Source of the DNA: a virus
IMG/VR virus record: IMGVR_UViG_3300038701_001568
Location: 1-27,073 of that record
Direction: 5' to 3' (one strand)
DNA length: 27,073 nt
Below are positions 17,252 through 24,670 of this stretch, piece after piece; within the stretch, counting starts at the first letter, position 1, and each line of letters begins with the position of its first letter. The position numbers and the translations under genes are program-made. Below the pieces are notes generated by a model. It saw only the letters and a list, made by a program, of their open reading frames with translations, was not told where the DNA came from and ran no database searches.

Positions 17252-17530
17252 TTATTTCTTGCGTTTTTCTTGGCGTTGCCTTTCGGCCTCTAAATTCTCA
17301 ACGTAAATATAGTAATTTTCTATCGAAAACGATTTTATTATGTTATACTCCGATGGTTTGTAGTCGCTTACAGACCATAGCTCATCCCTTCCTTTGCTTA
17401 CTTCTTTATCGTGTACCCTTGCTTTATTTTTTGCACGTACTCTTTTTGCGCTTTTGTCAATTTTAAGAATGTTTCTAAATCTTCTTCTGAGATATTCGGC
17501 TGAATTAGATATTTTCTCATGGGCTGATTG
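17252..17530 (-). CDS. -1 frame extension of the tail chaperone (putative frameshift product, GT-like)
   Basis: The -1 frame relative to the chaperone is open from 17557 to the stop at 17252-17254, about 101 codons, and contains no ATG, GTG or TTG. If ribosomes slip at 17530-17536, 92 residues follow residue 158 of the chaperone and give a protein of about 250 residues. The distal part (DELWSVSDYKPSEYNIIKSF, then YYIYVENLEAERQRQEKRKK) looks like genuine protein and ends five bases before the tape-measure TTG. Tail chaperone pairs made by frameshifting just upstream of the tape measure are known (lambda G/GT). The stretch shared by both frames (17398-17530) is long for such a system, so a slip nearer the chaperone stop remains possible. 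Confidence 0.6.
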   Translation of the reverse strand, partial: QSAHEKISNSAEYLRRRFRNILKIDKSAKRVRAKNKARVHDKEVSKGRDELWSVSDYKPSEYNIIKSFSIENYYIYVENLEAERQRQEKRKK

Positions 17531-18003
17531 AAAAAAAAAGCGGTTGCGGGCTGTTTTTTAAACAAACTTATTTTTTCCTCATTATAATCATAGTCATAAT
17601 CAAGTATATTCTCATCCAAATCAAAAAAAACGCAAGAAAACAACCTGTAGTAGGTGTCTGTTTCCATAAATTGAGAAGATAGATTAAGTATAGCGTTTTG
17701 AATGATAATAGATTTTGTTAGATCGCCCTTATTTAACTGCTCTATTGATTCTCTTATTAATTCTTCTAAATCTTTTGACGATATGCTTAATTCAGCCTCC
17801 CTTATGAACTCCATTGTTCTCTTATACCTTAACACAGGCATGTCTAACAGGTTCTTAAACTGATAGTACTCCTTACCATCAATTTCAAAAGCAAACTCTG
17901 TGACTGTCTTATAAGTAGGGTGCAGGCATGTGGCCTTGTTAGGGATGCCGTTTACATCACCTTCTTTGTTAACTTTTCTTATCTCATAGCCAAATAATCT
18001 CAT
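17398..18003 (-). CDS. Tail assembly chaperone-like protein (G-like)
   Basis: 201 residues. It is mostly helical with an N-terminal part (KEYYQFKNLLDMPVLRYKRT) reminiscent of a protein placed before tape measures in Bacteroidota phages. It contains FFF at about 156-158, encoded by a T9C run, and ends TIKK. The gene lies upstream of the tape measure with only the -1 frame extension between them, the position of tail assembly chaperones, which bind and fold the tape measure. ATGA coupling joins it to the upstream membrane gene. The assignment rests on position plus the frameshift structure. Confidence 0.65.
   Translation of the reverse strand: MRLFGYEIRKVNKEGDVNGIPNKATCLHPTYKTVTEFAFEIDGKEYYQFKNLLDMPVLRYKRTMEFIREAELSISSKDLEELIRESIEQLNKGDLTKSIIIQNAILNLSSQFMETDTYYRLFSCVFFDLDENILDYDYDYNEEKISLFKKQPATAFFFNQPMRKYLIQPNISEEDLETFLKLTKAQKEYVQKIKQGYTIKK
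17530..17536 (-). promoter_or_regulatory. Slippery heptamer T TTT TTC for -1 frameshifting
   Basis: In the chaperone frame the sequence reads GCT TTT TTT TTC, so the last seven bases form a canonical X XXY YYZ heptamer (X=T, Y=T, Z=C). It lies inside a run of nine T then C (17530-17539). The -1 frame after it is open for 92 codons with no conventional start codon. A downstream stimulatory structure was not worked out. Confidence 0.5.
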
Positions 18004-18269
18004 CTATTCAATAGTTTATTTACAATGTAGTTAGTACCACACATAGAAAACACCCAAATAGGCAGATATTGAATGGGTAAATCTGTAAAAAAGAACCCTA
18101 TTGATCCGTATAACGAAGTCATACAAGGGGTGCAATCGAATAGAACTTTAGATAGGATAGGGCTTACATCGAATATCCAATCACCAACAAATCCAAGTAT
18201 CATATTACCCCTAGTGCTAGCGTGAACCCCATAAATAACAAGAATGTTTATTATAAATGCTTTTTCCAT
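18000..18269 (-). CDS. Small membrane protein with CTPC motif, unknown
   Basis: 89 residues with three hydrophobic stretches (about 4-16, 46-62, 66-85). Between the first and second lies DCTPCMTSLYGS, a Cys-x-x-Cys followed by a small-residue turn; this arrangement recalls a small conserved membrane protein of Bacteroidota prophages. It lies between terL and the tail chaperone and is coupled to the chaperone by ATGA. A holin-like role is possible, but function is not established. Confidence 0.55.
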   Translation of the reverse strand: MEKAFIINILVIYGVHASTRGNMILGFVGDWIFDVSPILSKVLFDCTPCMTSLYGSIGFFFTDLPIQYLPIWVFSMCGTNYIVNKLLNR

Positions 18270-18286
18270 ACCGAAGATTTAATTAA

Positions 18287-18312
18287 GGGAGGGAAATCTC
18301 CAAAACCCTCCC
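18287..18312 (-). terminator. GC-rich hairpin after terL, possible terminator or attenuator
   Basis: In the gap between terL (stop at 18346) and the next gene, GGGAGGG (18287-18293) pairs with CCCTCCC (18306-18312) around a 12-base loop. On the transcribed minus strand the stem is followed by TTAATTAAAT, only partly a U-tract. In an AT-rich genome a 7-bp all-GC/purine stem is notable. It may attenuate transcription between packaging and tail genes rather than terminate fully. Confidence 0.4.
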
Positions 18313-18345
18313 CCTGAATTGAACTGTTATGAATAACAAATATAC

Positions 18346-19599
18346 TTACTTTCTATTTAAATTCTTAGGATTGCTTATTAATGTCGGATATTCAGCATCC
18401 AAAGCATATCTAAGCCCGTCTAAGAAATCATTTTTATACTCTTTCCTGTCCTTAACTAAAATCCCTGTCTCGTCTACTATTGAGTACTTACAGTCGTTTA
18501 TAAGCTCTGTTAAGGATGGGTCTATATTAATGTTCTTGTGCTGTAGCGCTGAGTTACAAAGAACCCTTGATTCTATCAGTCCTAAGTTCTTGCCTCTAAG
18601 CCGTATTTGTGCATCTCTAAGATTTAGCTCGCTTTTAATTATCCTCCAGTACGAAGTCTTCCCTCTAGCCGTGCCGCTTCGATTTTTCCCAGACGCATCA
18701 CCCGTAACTATAAAAAAGTGATTAGGGTATTTGGCTTTTATATGATCGCATACTTGGTAAATATCACTATCGTTTAACCTTATTTTGTCAATGAAATTAG
18801 ATGTGTCTTTGTCGGGGGTTTGATACACAGTAACAGCAAAAGGCTCTAAATTAAAGTCAAAGGTTAGCTTAACTGGGATACTTTCATCTAATGAGCATGG
18901 ATTAACGTGCAATTCCTGATTAAATGCGTATAGGAATTTATTAGACGTATCCACTATTCCCCACTCTCCTAAGCAATAGATTTGATAATATAACGAGTTT
19001 GTTTCCTTTAATGCGTTGAGACTATCTTTATACTCTTGATCTAAGAAGACGTTATCTTTATATGTGGTGTGTACAAATGTAGCCTCACCTGAGTCTATTA
19101 GCCTTTTCTTAATCCAATGGTTTTCATCTATGGGGTTAAACGATAAAATAAACTGAACATAGTTCTTTTTCTCTCCCCTAACTCTTAATAGTAGCTGGTC
19201 AAAGTCTTCTTCTTTTAGTTCGGTAGCTTCTTCAATCCATATAGAGGTAATCCCCTGTATAGACTTGATTTTCTCAGGCTCGTCTAAGCCCTTGCATATA
19301 ATTACGTTACCATTGTCGAATGTAAACGTCTTGTCGGTCTTGTTGACAACAACATGATTGTAAATCCCCCATTCACTTATTCGCTCTATAAGCTCAGCAT
19401 ATACAGAATCTTTTATTGTGTTGGCTACCTTTCGAATTACTAGTATTTTATGGGGTGTTTCTTCGCAAGCTCTTCGAAGTATTTTAGAAGAAACGAATAC
19501 TGATTTACCAGAACCCGCACCTCCGTAGAAAATAAGTATTCTTGATTGGTCTTTGAAGTACGGAGAATAAACAGGATTAGTTTTTACTATCTTCTGCAT
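18346..19599 (-). CDS. terL: Terminase large subunit
   Basis: 417 residues. The ATPase half has Walker A GGAGSGKS (26-33), Walker B SIWIEEA (119-125) and a coupling-like SFNP (153-156). The nuclease half has the acidic residues expected of RNase H-like terminases: D248 in TFDFN, D301 in VTGDASG and D394 in FLDGLRY. This protein cuts and pumps phage DNA into the procapsid at the portal. Length and motif order match the PBSX/Terminase_3-type group. It overlaps terS by 23 bases. The next gene downstream is in the tail block, not portal. Confidence 0.93.
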   Translation of the reverse strand: MQKIVKTNPVYSPYFKDQSRILIFYGGAGSGKSVFVSSKILRRACEETPHKILVIRKVANTIKDSVYAELIERISEWGIYNHVVVNKTDKTFTFDNGNVIICKGLDEPEKIKSIQGITSIWIEEATELKEEDFDQLLLRVRGEKKNYVQFILSFNPIDENHWIKKRLIDSGEATFVHTTYKDNVFLDQEYKDSLNALKETNSLYYQIYCLGEWGIVDTSNKFLYAFNQELHVNPCSLDESIPVKLTFDFNLEPFAVTVYQTPDKDTSNFIDKIRLNDSDIYQVCDHIKAKYPNHFFIVTGDASGKNRSGTARGKTSYWRIIKSELNLRDAQIRLRGKNLGLIESRVLCNSALQHKNINIDPSLTELINDCKYSIVDETGILVKDRKEYKNDFLDGLRYALDAEYPTLISNPKNLNRK

Positions 19600-19870
19600 C
19601 CTCGAATTTAATTGAATTGACGCTTAGATCACCGCTTATCTGGTTTATTACTCTCGCTTGCTTGGGTTTGAAGTATTCAACGGTTTTTAGGAACAGATCG
19701 GCTGCTTTATCTTTGTCTTCCGGCTTGTTGCTCGTCCATAACTTATTTATGTGATTAGAGAAATGATCTGCCTGCTCTCCTGTTATTGATTCAGCAAGGG
19801 CTTCCCATTGAGCAGATTTTTTGCCTTTTGCTCCTCTTGGTCTTCCTGAATTCCCTTCTTTAAACGGCAT
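19577..19870 (-). CDS. Terminase small subunit-like protein
   Basis: 97 residues. It starts with a basic GNSGRPRGAKGKK segment (AT-hook-like), followed by helices (SAQWEALAESITGEQADHFS, then KAADLFLKTVEYFKPKQARV). It directly precedes and overlaps terL, the normal position for the DNA-recognition subunit. It is shorter than many small terminases, and a helix-turn-helix is not obvious by eye, so the assignment rests on context and the DNA-binding-like N-terminus. Confidence 0.65.
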   Translation of the reverse strand: MPFKEGNSGRPRGAKGKKSAQWEALAESITGEQADHFSNHINKLWTSNKPEDKDKAADLFLKTVEYFKPKQARVINQISGDLSVNSIKFEDAEDSKN

Positions 19871-19893
19871 GTTAATTTATGTAGTTTACATAA

Positions 19894-20067
19894 TTACCTC
19901 TTATCAATAAACTCTCCAATCCACTCACTAGTGAATCTTATTGCTAAACAAAGATAAACGAATTTTTCTATACTTTGATTATCGGTAAACACCAATGTTA
20001 ATAACGCAACGACTGTAATTAATGTCATTGCTGTTTTTACGATCCCTATTTTAAATACTGTTTTCAT
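19894..20067 (-). CDS. Small membrane protein, unknown
   Basis: 57 residues from the ATG at 20067, which overlaps the stop of the MuF-like gene (ATGA at 20064-20067). It starts KTVFKIGIVKTAM, has a clear hydrophobic segment LITVVALLTLVF (about 16-27) and a second weaker one (FVYLCLAI, about 36-43), and ends with FTSEWIGEFIDKR. It explains the gap between the MuF-like and terS genes, which is otherwise unassigned. No function is recognised; it may be a small inner-membrane effector or holin-like peptide. Confidence 0.55.
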   Translation of the reverse strand: MKTVFKIGIVKTAMTLITVVALLTLVFTDNQSIEKFVYLCLAIRFTSEWIGEFIDKR

Positions 20068-20951
20068 GGTTTATAATATCCTTTTTGTTGCGCTCTATCC
20101 CTTGCTGATTTAGGCACTACTAAAGAATCAACGGCTAACCATTGATGTCCGCAGTTATACCCGCCTCTATTTATAAAGATGGTACTTCCATTTGTTCCTG
20201 ATATTTTACCTGCCCATTCTTCATTTGCAGTATGTTGAACCTCTTTTTTATGAAAGTACCTTCCTTGACGTACTCTATCCAAACAGTACCTCCTAGATGT
20301 ATCTTTGACTGCTCCATTGTAATAATAAAACTCAAGCCCTAAATCTTGGCTTACCGTTTGGTTGTAATTTGCATTAAATTGATTAAGAGCATCCGTAGTT
20401 ATCTGTCTGGTATATCGCTCTAATTTACCTAGTTTTTCGGCATTTCCCAAAATATCTAACCTAAGGGCTTCGGTTAGGTCTGTTATTGATCCTCCTGTCG
20501 TTATGTTATCTTGAAGTAGTTTTTCAACGGGTGCAATGATCTCGTTATTTATACCCGCTTCCAACAAACTGTTTTTCGTTGCGTCTATGCTTAGGTTTCT
20601 CACTGCGTTAAATACATTCTTATTTGCATTTAACGTACCCGATGCAATGGTTTGGTAGTACGTATCATTAATTCCTTTAAGTTCATCAAAAGCCCCTAAA
20701 AACGTGCTTAGGTTCTTCTTGTATTGAGGTGTTATTATAGTTCTTGATATATCCCCTCTTAGGGTTCTTAGGATTTTTAGATTATTGTTATTGGTTAGAA
20801 TGTTTCCCGCACTGTCTGTTTCTAGCTTTCTGATGGTCTGGAAGATGTTAGACCACATATCTTTTTGTCGAGTGCCTATATTCTTATTGAATCGCTCTCT
20901 AAAAAGGTCTATAGTATCTTCTGTTTCCTTAAAAGTGCTAGACTTGCTCAT
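20064..20951 (-). CDS. Minor head protein, MuF/SPP1 gp7-like
   Basis: 295 residues. The N-terminal two thirds are helical. The C-terminal part has the features of phage head morphogenesis (MuF-type) domains: RRYCLDRVRQGRYFHKKEVQ (about 220-239), NEEWAGKISGTNGSTIF and GGYNCGHQWLAV (about 263-274), with C223, C267 and H269 as probable structural residues. These proteins are portal-associated minor head proteins, sometimes ejected with the DNA. Here the gene lies upstream of the terminases, not beside the portal. No toxin domain is attached. Confidence 0.78.
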   Translation of the reverse strand: MSKSSTFKETEDTIDLFRERFNKNIGTRQKDMWSNIFQTIRKLETDSAGNILTNNNNLKILRTLRGDISRTIITPQYKKNLSTFLGAFDELKGINDTYYQTIASGTLNANKNVFNAVRNLSIDATKNSLLEAGINNEIIAPVEKLLQDNITTGGSITDLTEALRLDILGNAEKLGKLERYTRQITTDALNQFNANYNQTVSQDLGLEFYYYNGAVKDTSRRYCLDRVRQGRYFHKKEVQHTANEEWAGKISGTNGSTIFINRGGYNCGHQWLAVDSLVVPKSARDRAQQKGYYKP

Positions 20952-21111
20952 AAATTCGTTTTTTTAACTCTGAGTCAGATAACCACCTACTGGAATAAGG
21001 GTTTTTCACATTTATAGTTTTTCTCACACCATCTACTTCCATTACTACGTGTACGTGGTCAAAGTTATCTGGCGCATGAACGCCTATCCATCCTTTTATT
21101 TTCTTACTCAT
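20938..21111 (-). CDS. Small protein, unknown
   Basis: 57 residues from the ATG at 21111 to a TAG at 20938. It runs SKKIKGWIGVHAPDNFDHVH, then VVMEVDGVRKTINVKNPYSS and ends WLSDSELKKRIYEQV. It looks like a small beta-alpha protein with alternating hydrophobic and charged residues. It overlaps the upstream glycosyltransferase-like gene by 8 bases and the MuF-like gene by 14, exactly filling the gap, and this tight packing supports it as real. No family is recognised. Confidence 0.6.
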   Translation of the reverse strand: MSKKIKGWIGVHAPDNFDHVHVVMEVDGVRKTINVKNPYSSRWLSDSELKKRIYEQV

Positions 21112-21667
21112 ATTGAGTCTTTATTTGATTGCATTGTTCGGGTGTTAAGTGCTTATCTATTGCATGATAAGTACACGTACCTAGTTTAAACTCTGTTTCT
21201 ACACCAAATTTACCACATATTTCGTAAGGTGCGACATCAGGTAAGTTGTGAGTAAAAAAAACATCTTCATTACCTTCTCTTGATGAGTAATGTTTAACGC
21301 TTAATAGTTTGATGTGGTCATTTACATCCCTTATACTTATACCCCCATTTCCTCCAGCCCTGTCCGGTCTTGCCCACGGTGCGTCAGCCTTCCAAGGTGC
21401 GCCAACATAAGAATATTTATACATTTCCTTATCAAAAGGCCGTAATATCATTGAGTCATGTTGAAATATTAATACTTTATCATACTTCTGATGCATTACC
21501 CAAAACTGGTAGTCCGTTAGTATCTTATTGTAGTCATCTGCCGTATTTACAATAAAGTCTTTATAGTGCTTTAAATCCCACCCATCAAGAAATGACATGT
21601 GCTTATCTATGATTAAATCAAGCTCTTTTGATGGTCTATTGTCTATGATTATTGCGCAATTACCCAC
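21104..21667 (-). CDS. Glycosyltransferase-like protein, DUF5672 type
   Basis: 187 residues from a GTG at 21667 that overlaps the upstream stop by 8 bases; a TTG at 21694 would add nine residues with a 35-base overlap. Counting from that longer start, the signature segments are VLIFQHDSMILR (about 74-85, DxD-like region), YVGAPW (96-101), GNGGISIR (115-122) and EDVFF (143-147), characteristic of the DUF5672 family of putative glycosyltransferases. It likely transfers a sugar to a virion or host-surface glycan. It is the last gene of the glycan locus before the packaging genes. Confidence 0.75.
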   Translation of the reverse strand: MGNCAIIIDNRPSKELDLIIDKHMSFLDGWDLKHYKDFIVNTADDYNKILTDYQFWVMHQKYDKVLIFQHDSMILRPFDKEMYKYSYVGAPWKADAPWARPDRAGGNGGISIRDVNDHIKLLSVKHYSSREGNEDVFFTHNLPDVAPYEICGKFGVETEFKLGTCTYHAIDKHLTPEQCNQIKTQYE

Positions 21668-22436
21668 AGCTTTTGCACCTTTTAATTTCCCCAACTATCT
21701 TATCAAGATTGTAATATCTGTGATTCTTTAAGACATCTGGAAGAGTTGTTTTATCGAAATCCTCAGTTTCAATCCATACCGTCTGGCTATCTGGATGCAA
21801 GTGAGTCGTTTGTCCTTTTTTGTATTTTAGCCATTTTTCCCTAAACCATGTATGAGGTATAGATTTATGCCCGTGACAGCTTATCTTATACTCAGTTATT
21901 AGTTCACTTTGAGCATACCCCATATGGTAAATTTTGCCTTCGTTTATAACGCCGTTACCTTTCCCATTAACTACGTGAAATCTAGTAGGCGCAAACCCAT
22001 CTCTATGAACTTCATTAAACGATCGCCAAAAATGATACCACTGAGACCCCGCTACATTAACATTCTCGCACCCTGTTTTATAAGCAGCTTCCTTGGCCTT
22101 ATCAAGGTCTTCCCATATCTCGTCAGCGTCAACCGCTAATATTAAATCAAACCCTCTAGCATATTCGAAGACTAGTTTCCTATGCTTGTTTTCCTCTGTT
22201 GTTTTAGGAATGTTAACCCACTTGATTTTATTTGATGCATGCTCTGCAATAGACCTTAATTGATTACCGTTATCGGGGTTCCTCATTCTGGAATCTTGAC
22301 CATAAGACGGACGATCGGTATACAATATTAAAATCTCATCTACATGATCATCTATTGATCTTATAACAGCGTCTAAATATTCAGAACCATAGTGTAGAGG
22401 TATGTAAGCTAGCGTTTTAATTTTCATAGTCGTCAT
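21660..22436 (-). CDS. Glycosyltransferase (GT-A fold, DADE motif)
   Basis: 258 residues. The N-terminal YIPLHYGSEYLDAVIRSIDD followed by EILILYTDRPS matches the first strand and helix of GT-A enzymes. DADE at about 103-106 (LAVDADEIWED) is the metal/nucleotide-sugar site. A second part, rich in His and Trp (NVAGSQWYHFWRSF, then HMGYAQ and HTWFREKWLKYKKG), resembles hexosyltransferases found in phage and capsule loci. ATG at 22436 or 22427 are both possible. It ends KSCG, with the next gene's GTG inside its end. The acceptor is unknown. Confidence 0.72.
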   Translation of the reverse strand: MTTMKIKTLAYIPLHYGSEYLDAVIRSIDDHVDEILILYTDRPSYGQDSRMRNPDNGNQLRSIAEHASNKIKWVNIPKTTEENKHRKLVFEYARGFDLILAVDADEIWEDLDKAKEAAYKTGCENVNVAGSQWYHFWRSFNEVHRDGFAPTRFHVVNGKGNGVINEGKIYHMGYAQSELITEYKISCHGHKSIPHTWFREKWLKYKKGQTTHLHPDSQTVWIETEDFDKTTLPDVLKNHRYYNLDKIVGEIKRCKSCG

Positions 22437-22725
22437 TTTTATCGTAAGGATGTGAGCAAACGCAAAACAATATAGAGTCTTTTTTTATGTCAAATGAATG
22501 CTTTTTGTTTTGACCAACAAAAACCCTTTTTGGGTCTATTGACATGTCAAATTGCTGATCTTCTATAGTACATATTGCATTACCTTCAAGTAAAGTAAAG
22601 TCTTCTTCTTTTATTTTATGGTAATGATTCCCTAGTGTGCAGTCTTTTTTTGCTACTATTATTTTTAACTCCCCTTTTTTATACGGAATAGATGTTAATA
22701 ATCTCCTATCGTCTTCGTGAGTCAT
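22417..22725 (-). CDS. Cupin-fold sugar-related protein
   Basis: 102 residues. The cupin motif 1 LGNHYHKIKEEDFTLLEG (about 31-48, H34 and H36) and a second metal-site-like H76 in NKKHSFDI indicate a single small cupin barrel. Between a GDP-mannose dehydratase and a glycosyltransferase, it may be a nucleotide-sugar isomerase or epimerase-like protein or a regulator of the pathway. No known substrate is visible. It overlaps both neighbours slightly (ATGA-like with the dehydratase gene). Confidence 0.65.
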   Translation of the reverse strand: MTHEDDRRLLTSIPYKKGELKIIVAKKDCTLGNHYHKIKEEDFTLLEGNAICTIEDQQFDMSIDPKRVFVGQNKKHSFDIKKDSILFCVCSHPYDKNDDYEN

Positions 22726-23717
22726 AGTTCTGCTTTTGTCATTATATGTACCAATTCTTTAAATTTGATCTTAGGCTCAAATCCTAATAATTTCTTTGAT
22801 TTAGAAGCGTCTCCTATCAAAAGGTCTACTTCTGCTGGTCTATAAAATTTAGGGTTTATTTTAACCCTAATTACATCGTCTTGATCATATCCTATTTCTT
22901 CCTCCCCTTTTCCATGCCATGAAATATTATAACCCGCTACCTTAAAAGATTCTTCAACCCATTCCTTAACACTGTGAGTTTCACCTGTAGCTATCACAAA
23001 ATCATCTGGTTTATCATGTTGCATGATGTTCCAAATCCATTCTACATACTCTTTAGCATAGCCAAAATCCCTCTTAGCTTCCATGTTTCCGATTTCCATA
23101 AATTCCCGCTCTCCTCTTGAAATCTCTCCTACGGATTTACACACTTTTCTGCTTAAAAACTCTGTGCCTCTTCTCTCTGATTCATGGTTAAATAATATTC
23201 CATTGTAAATCTTCATATTGTAAGACTCCCTATACAGTTTACCTACGTAGTAGGAAGCCACTTTAGAAGCTCCATAAGGCGATCTGGGATAAAAAGGAGT
23301 TTTTTCTGTTTGCGGAACTTCTTGAACCTTTCCGAACATCTCACTTGAGCAGGCTTGGTAAATTTTTGGGTCTATTCCTGCGGTACGAACCGCTTCAAGT
23401 ATAGAAGTATATCCTAGCGTATTAACTTCGAATGTTTGCGAAGGGTTCTTGTAACTCCATCCTACATGGCTCATTGCGGCTAGATTATATATTTCATCTG
23501 GCTTAACTTCTTTAATGATTCTGTGAAGAGAGCTTGAATCTGTCATATCCCCCATGTGAACGGTAATTGACCCTTCTAAGTGTTTGATTTTTTCATTCAA
23601 AGGTTCGCTAGTGCGCCTCATCATTCCGTGAACATCGTACCCTTTTTTAACAAGCAACTCAGCTAAATAGCTCCCGTCTTGCCCGTTATATCCTGTTATT
23701 AGTGCTTTAAGAGGCAT
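22722..23717 (-). CDS. gmd: GDP-mannose 4,6-dehydratase
   Basis: 331 residues of the extended short-chain dehydrogenase family. The NADP site is GYNGQDGSYLAELL (9-22). The catalytic region has SSEMFG (124-129) and YGASK (148-152, Tyr and Lys). NHESERRG (177-184) and RDFGYAKEYVE (216-226) are characteristic of GMD. It converts GDP-D-mannose to GDP-4-keto-6-deoxymannose, the precursor of GDP-fucose, rhamnose or perosamine-type sugars. No fucose synthase (GMER) is seen nearby, so the product may be finished by host enzymes or by genes outside the window. Length is a little under the usual 340-370 residues. Confidence 0.93.
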   Translation of the reverse strand: MPLKALITGYNGQDGSYLAELLVKKGYDVHGMMRRTSEPLNEKIKHLEGSITVHMGDMTDSSSLHRIIKEVKPDEIYNLAAMSHVGWSYKNPSQTFEVNTLGYTSILEAVRTAGIDPKIYQACSSEMFGKVQEVPQTEKTPFYPRSPYGASKVASYYVGKLYRESYNMKIYNGILFNHESERRGTEFLSRKVCKSVGEISRGEREFMEIGNMEAKRDFGYAKEYVEWIWNIMQHDKPDDFVIATGETHSVKEWVEESFKVAGYNISWHGKGEEEIGYDQDDVIRVKINPKFYRPAEVDLLIGDASKSKKLLGFEPKIKFKELVHIMTKAEL

Positions 23718-24616
23718 ATTTCTTTGATTATATTTTGATAACTAAACTCTTTTGATGCGTGTTTTTGTCCCTCCTTACTTATTTCGTTCCTTAAATCTTC
23801 TTGCTCTAAGTAAAAATCAATCTGATTAATAAGATGGTTAATGTCGTTAAAAACATCTAAATGTGTTCCAATCTTAAAATCTTTTTCGATTCCTTTATAA
23901 TTGTGAGAAAGGACAAACGCACCACTACATAAAGAACGACCAAGACGATCAGAAAAATATCTATCACTGTCGAAATGACTGCAAGAAACTGCAATTTTAG
24001 CCCCTCTGTAAACTTTAGCCTCCTCATATTGCGAACTATTTACATTCCCAGCATTTCGCCATCCATTACCATAAACTTTAAACCTTTCACCGTATTTGTT
24101 TTGTAGAGTTTGTACTATGTTTTTTCTATATTTTGATAAGGGAAATTGATTACCATAATGGTTGGCTAAAAAAACTATATCAGCAGTTTTGGCTATTTCT
24201 CCTTCTGGTTTAAATATATTCGTGTCTATCCCTTGCTGAAGAAAGACAGAATTAAACCCCTTCGATTTAAAATTATCCGAATCCTCTTGGTTACTAAATC
24301 CAGTTACATTTACATGCTTAGCAAAATGAAACATCCAACTAGGCACAGAACTCCTCTTATCACCTGTCCAATTAATAACAAACGCCCCTCTGTTTTTTAG
24401 ATTTCCTATAGATTCCCCTATAAACGAGCACGTGTTTTTTCCGTCTATCGTATCAGACTGTATCTGGATAAATATAATATCAGGAGTTTCGACAATTTTT
24501 TCAAGATTGATTGCTAAACTAGAGTCTAGTTTTAATTCAGAATAGTCGGAGACTTCCCTAAAATATTTAGGCATTGATTCCGTACCTACGTTACATCCAA
24601 TATAGAGTAGTTTCAT
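23699..24616 (-). CDS. CgeB/GT1-like glycosyltransferase
   Basis: 305 residues. A Rossmann-like first half contains PDIIFIQIQSD and GAFVINWTGDKR. A second half contains VFLQQGIDTNIFKPEG, TADIVFLANHYGNQFPLSKY and KVYGNGWRN, then YRGAKIAVSCSHFDSDRYFS and DRLGRSLCSGAFVLSHNYKG. The last segments match the C-terminal donor-binding half of CgeB-type (Glyco_trans_1_2) transferases, with the typical R(L/F)xExxxxG region replaced by DRLGRSLCSG. It overlaps gmd by 19 bases. The substrate is unknown. Confidence 0.75.
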   Translation of the reverse strand: MKLLYIGCNVGTESMPKYFREVSDYSELKLDSSLAINLEKIVETPDIIFIQIQSDTIDGKNTCSFIGESIGNLKNRGAFVINWTGDKRSSVPSWMFHFAKHVNVTGFSNQEDSDNFKSKGFNSVFLQQGIDTNIFKPEGEIAKTADIVFLANHYGNQFPLSKYRKNIVQTLQNKYGERFKVYGNGWRNAGNVNSSQYEEAKVYRGAKIAVSCSHFDSDRYFSDRLGRSLCSGAFVLSHNYKGIEKDFKIGTHLDVFNDINHLINQIDFYLEQEDLRNEISKEGQKHASKEFSYQNIIKEICLLKH

Positions 24617-24670
24617 TTTCTATGTATGTATAGTAAAATTCATAATCATAAGTGCAAGTATAATAATAAT

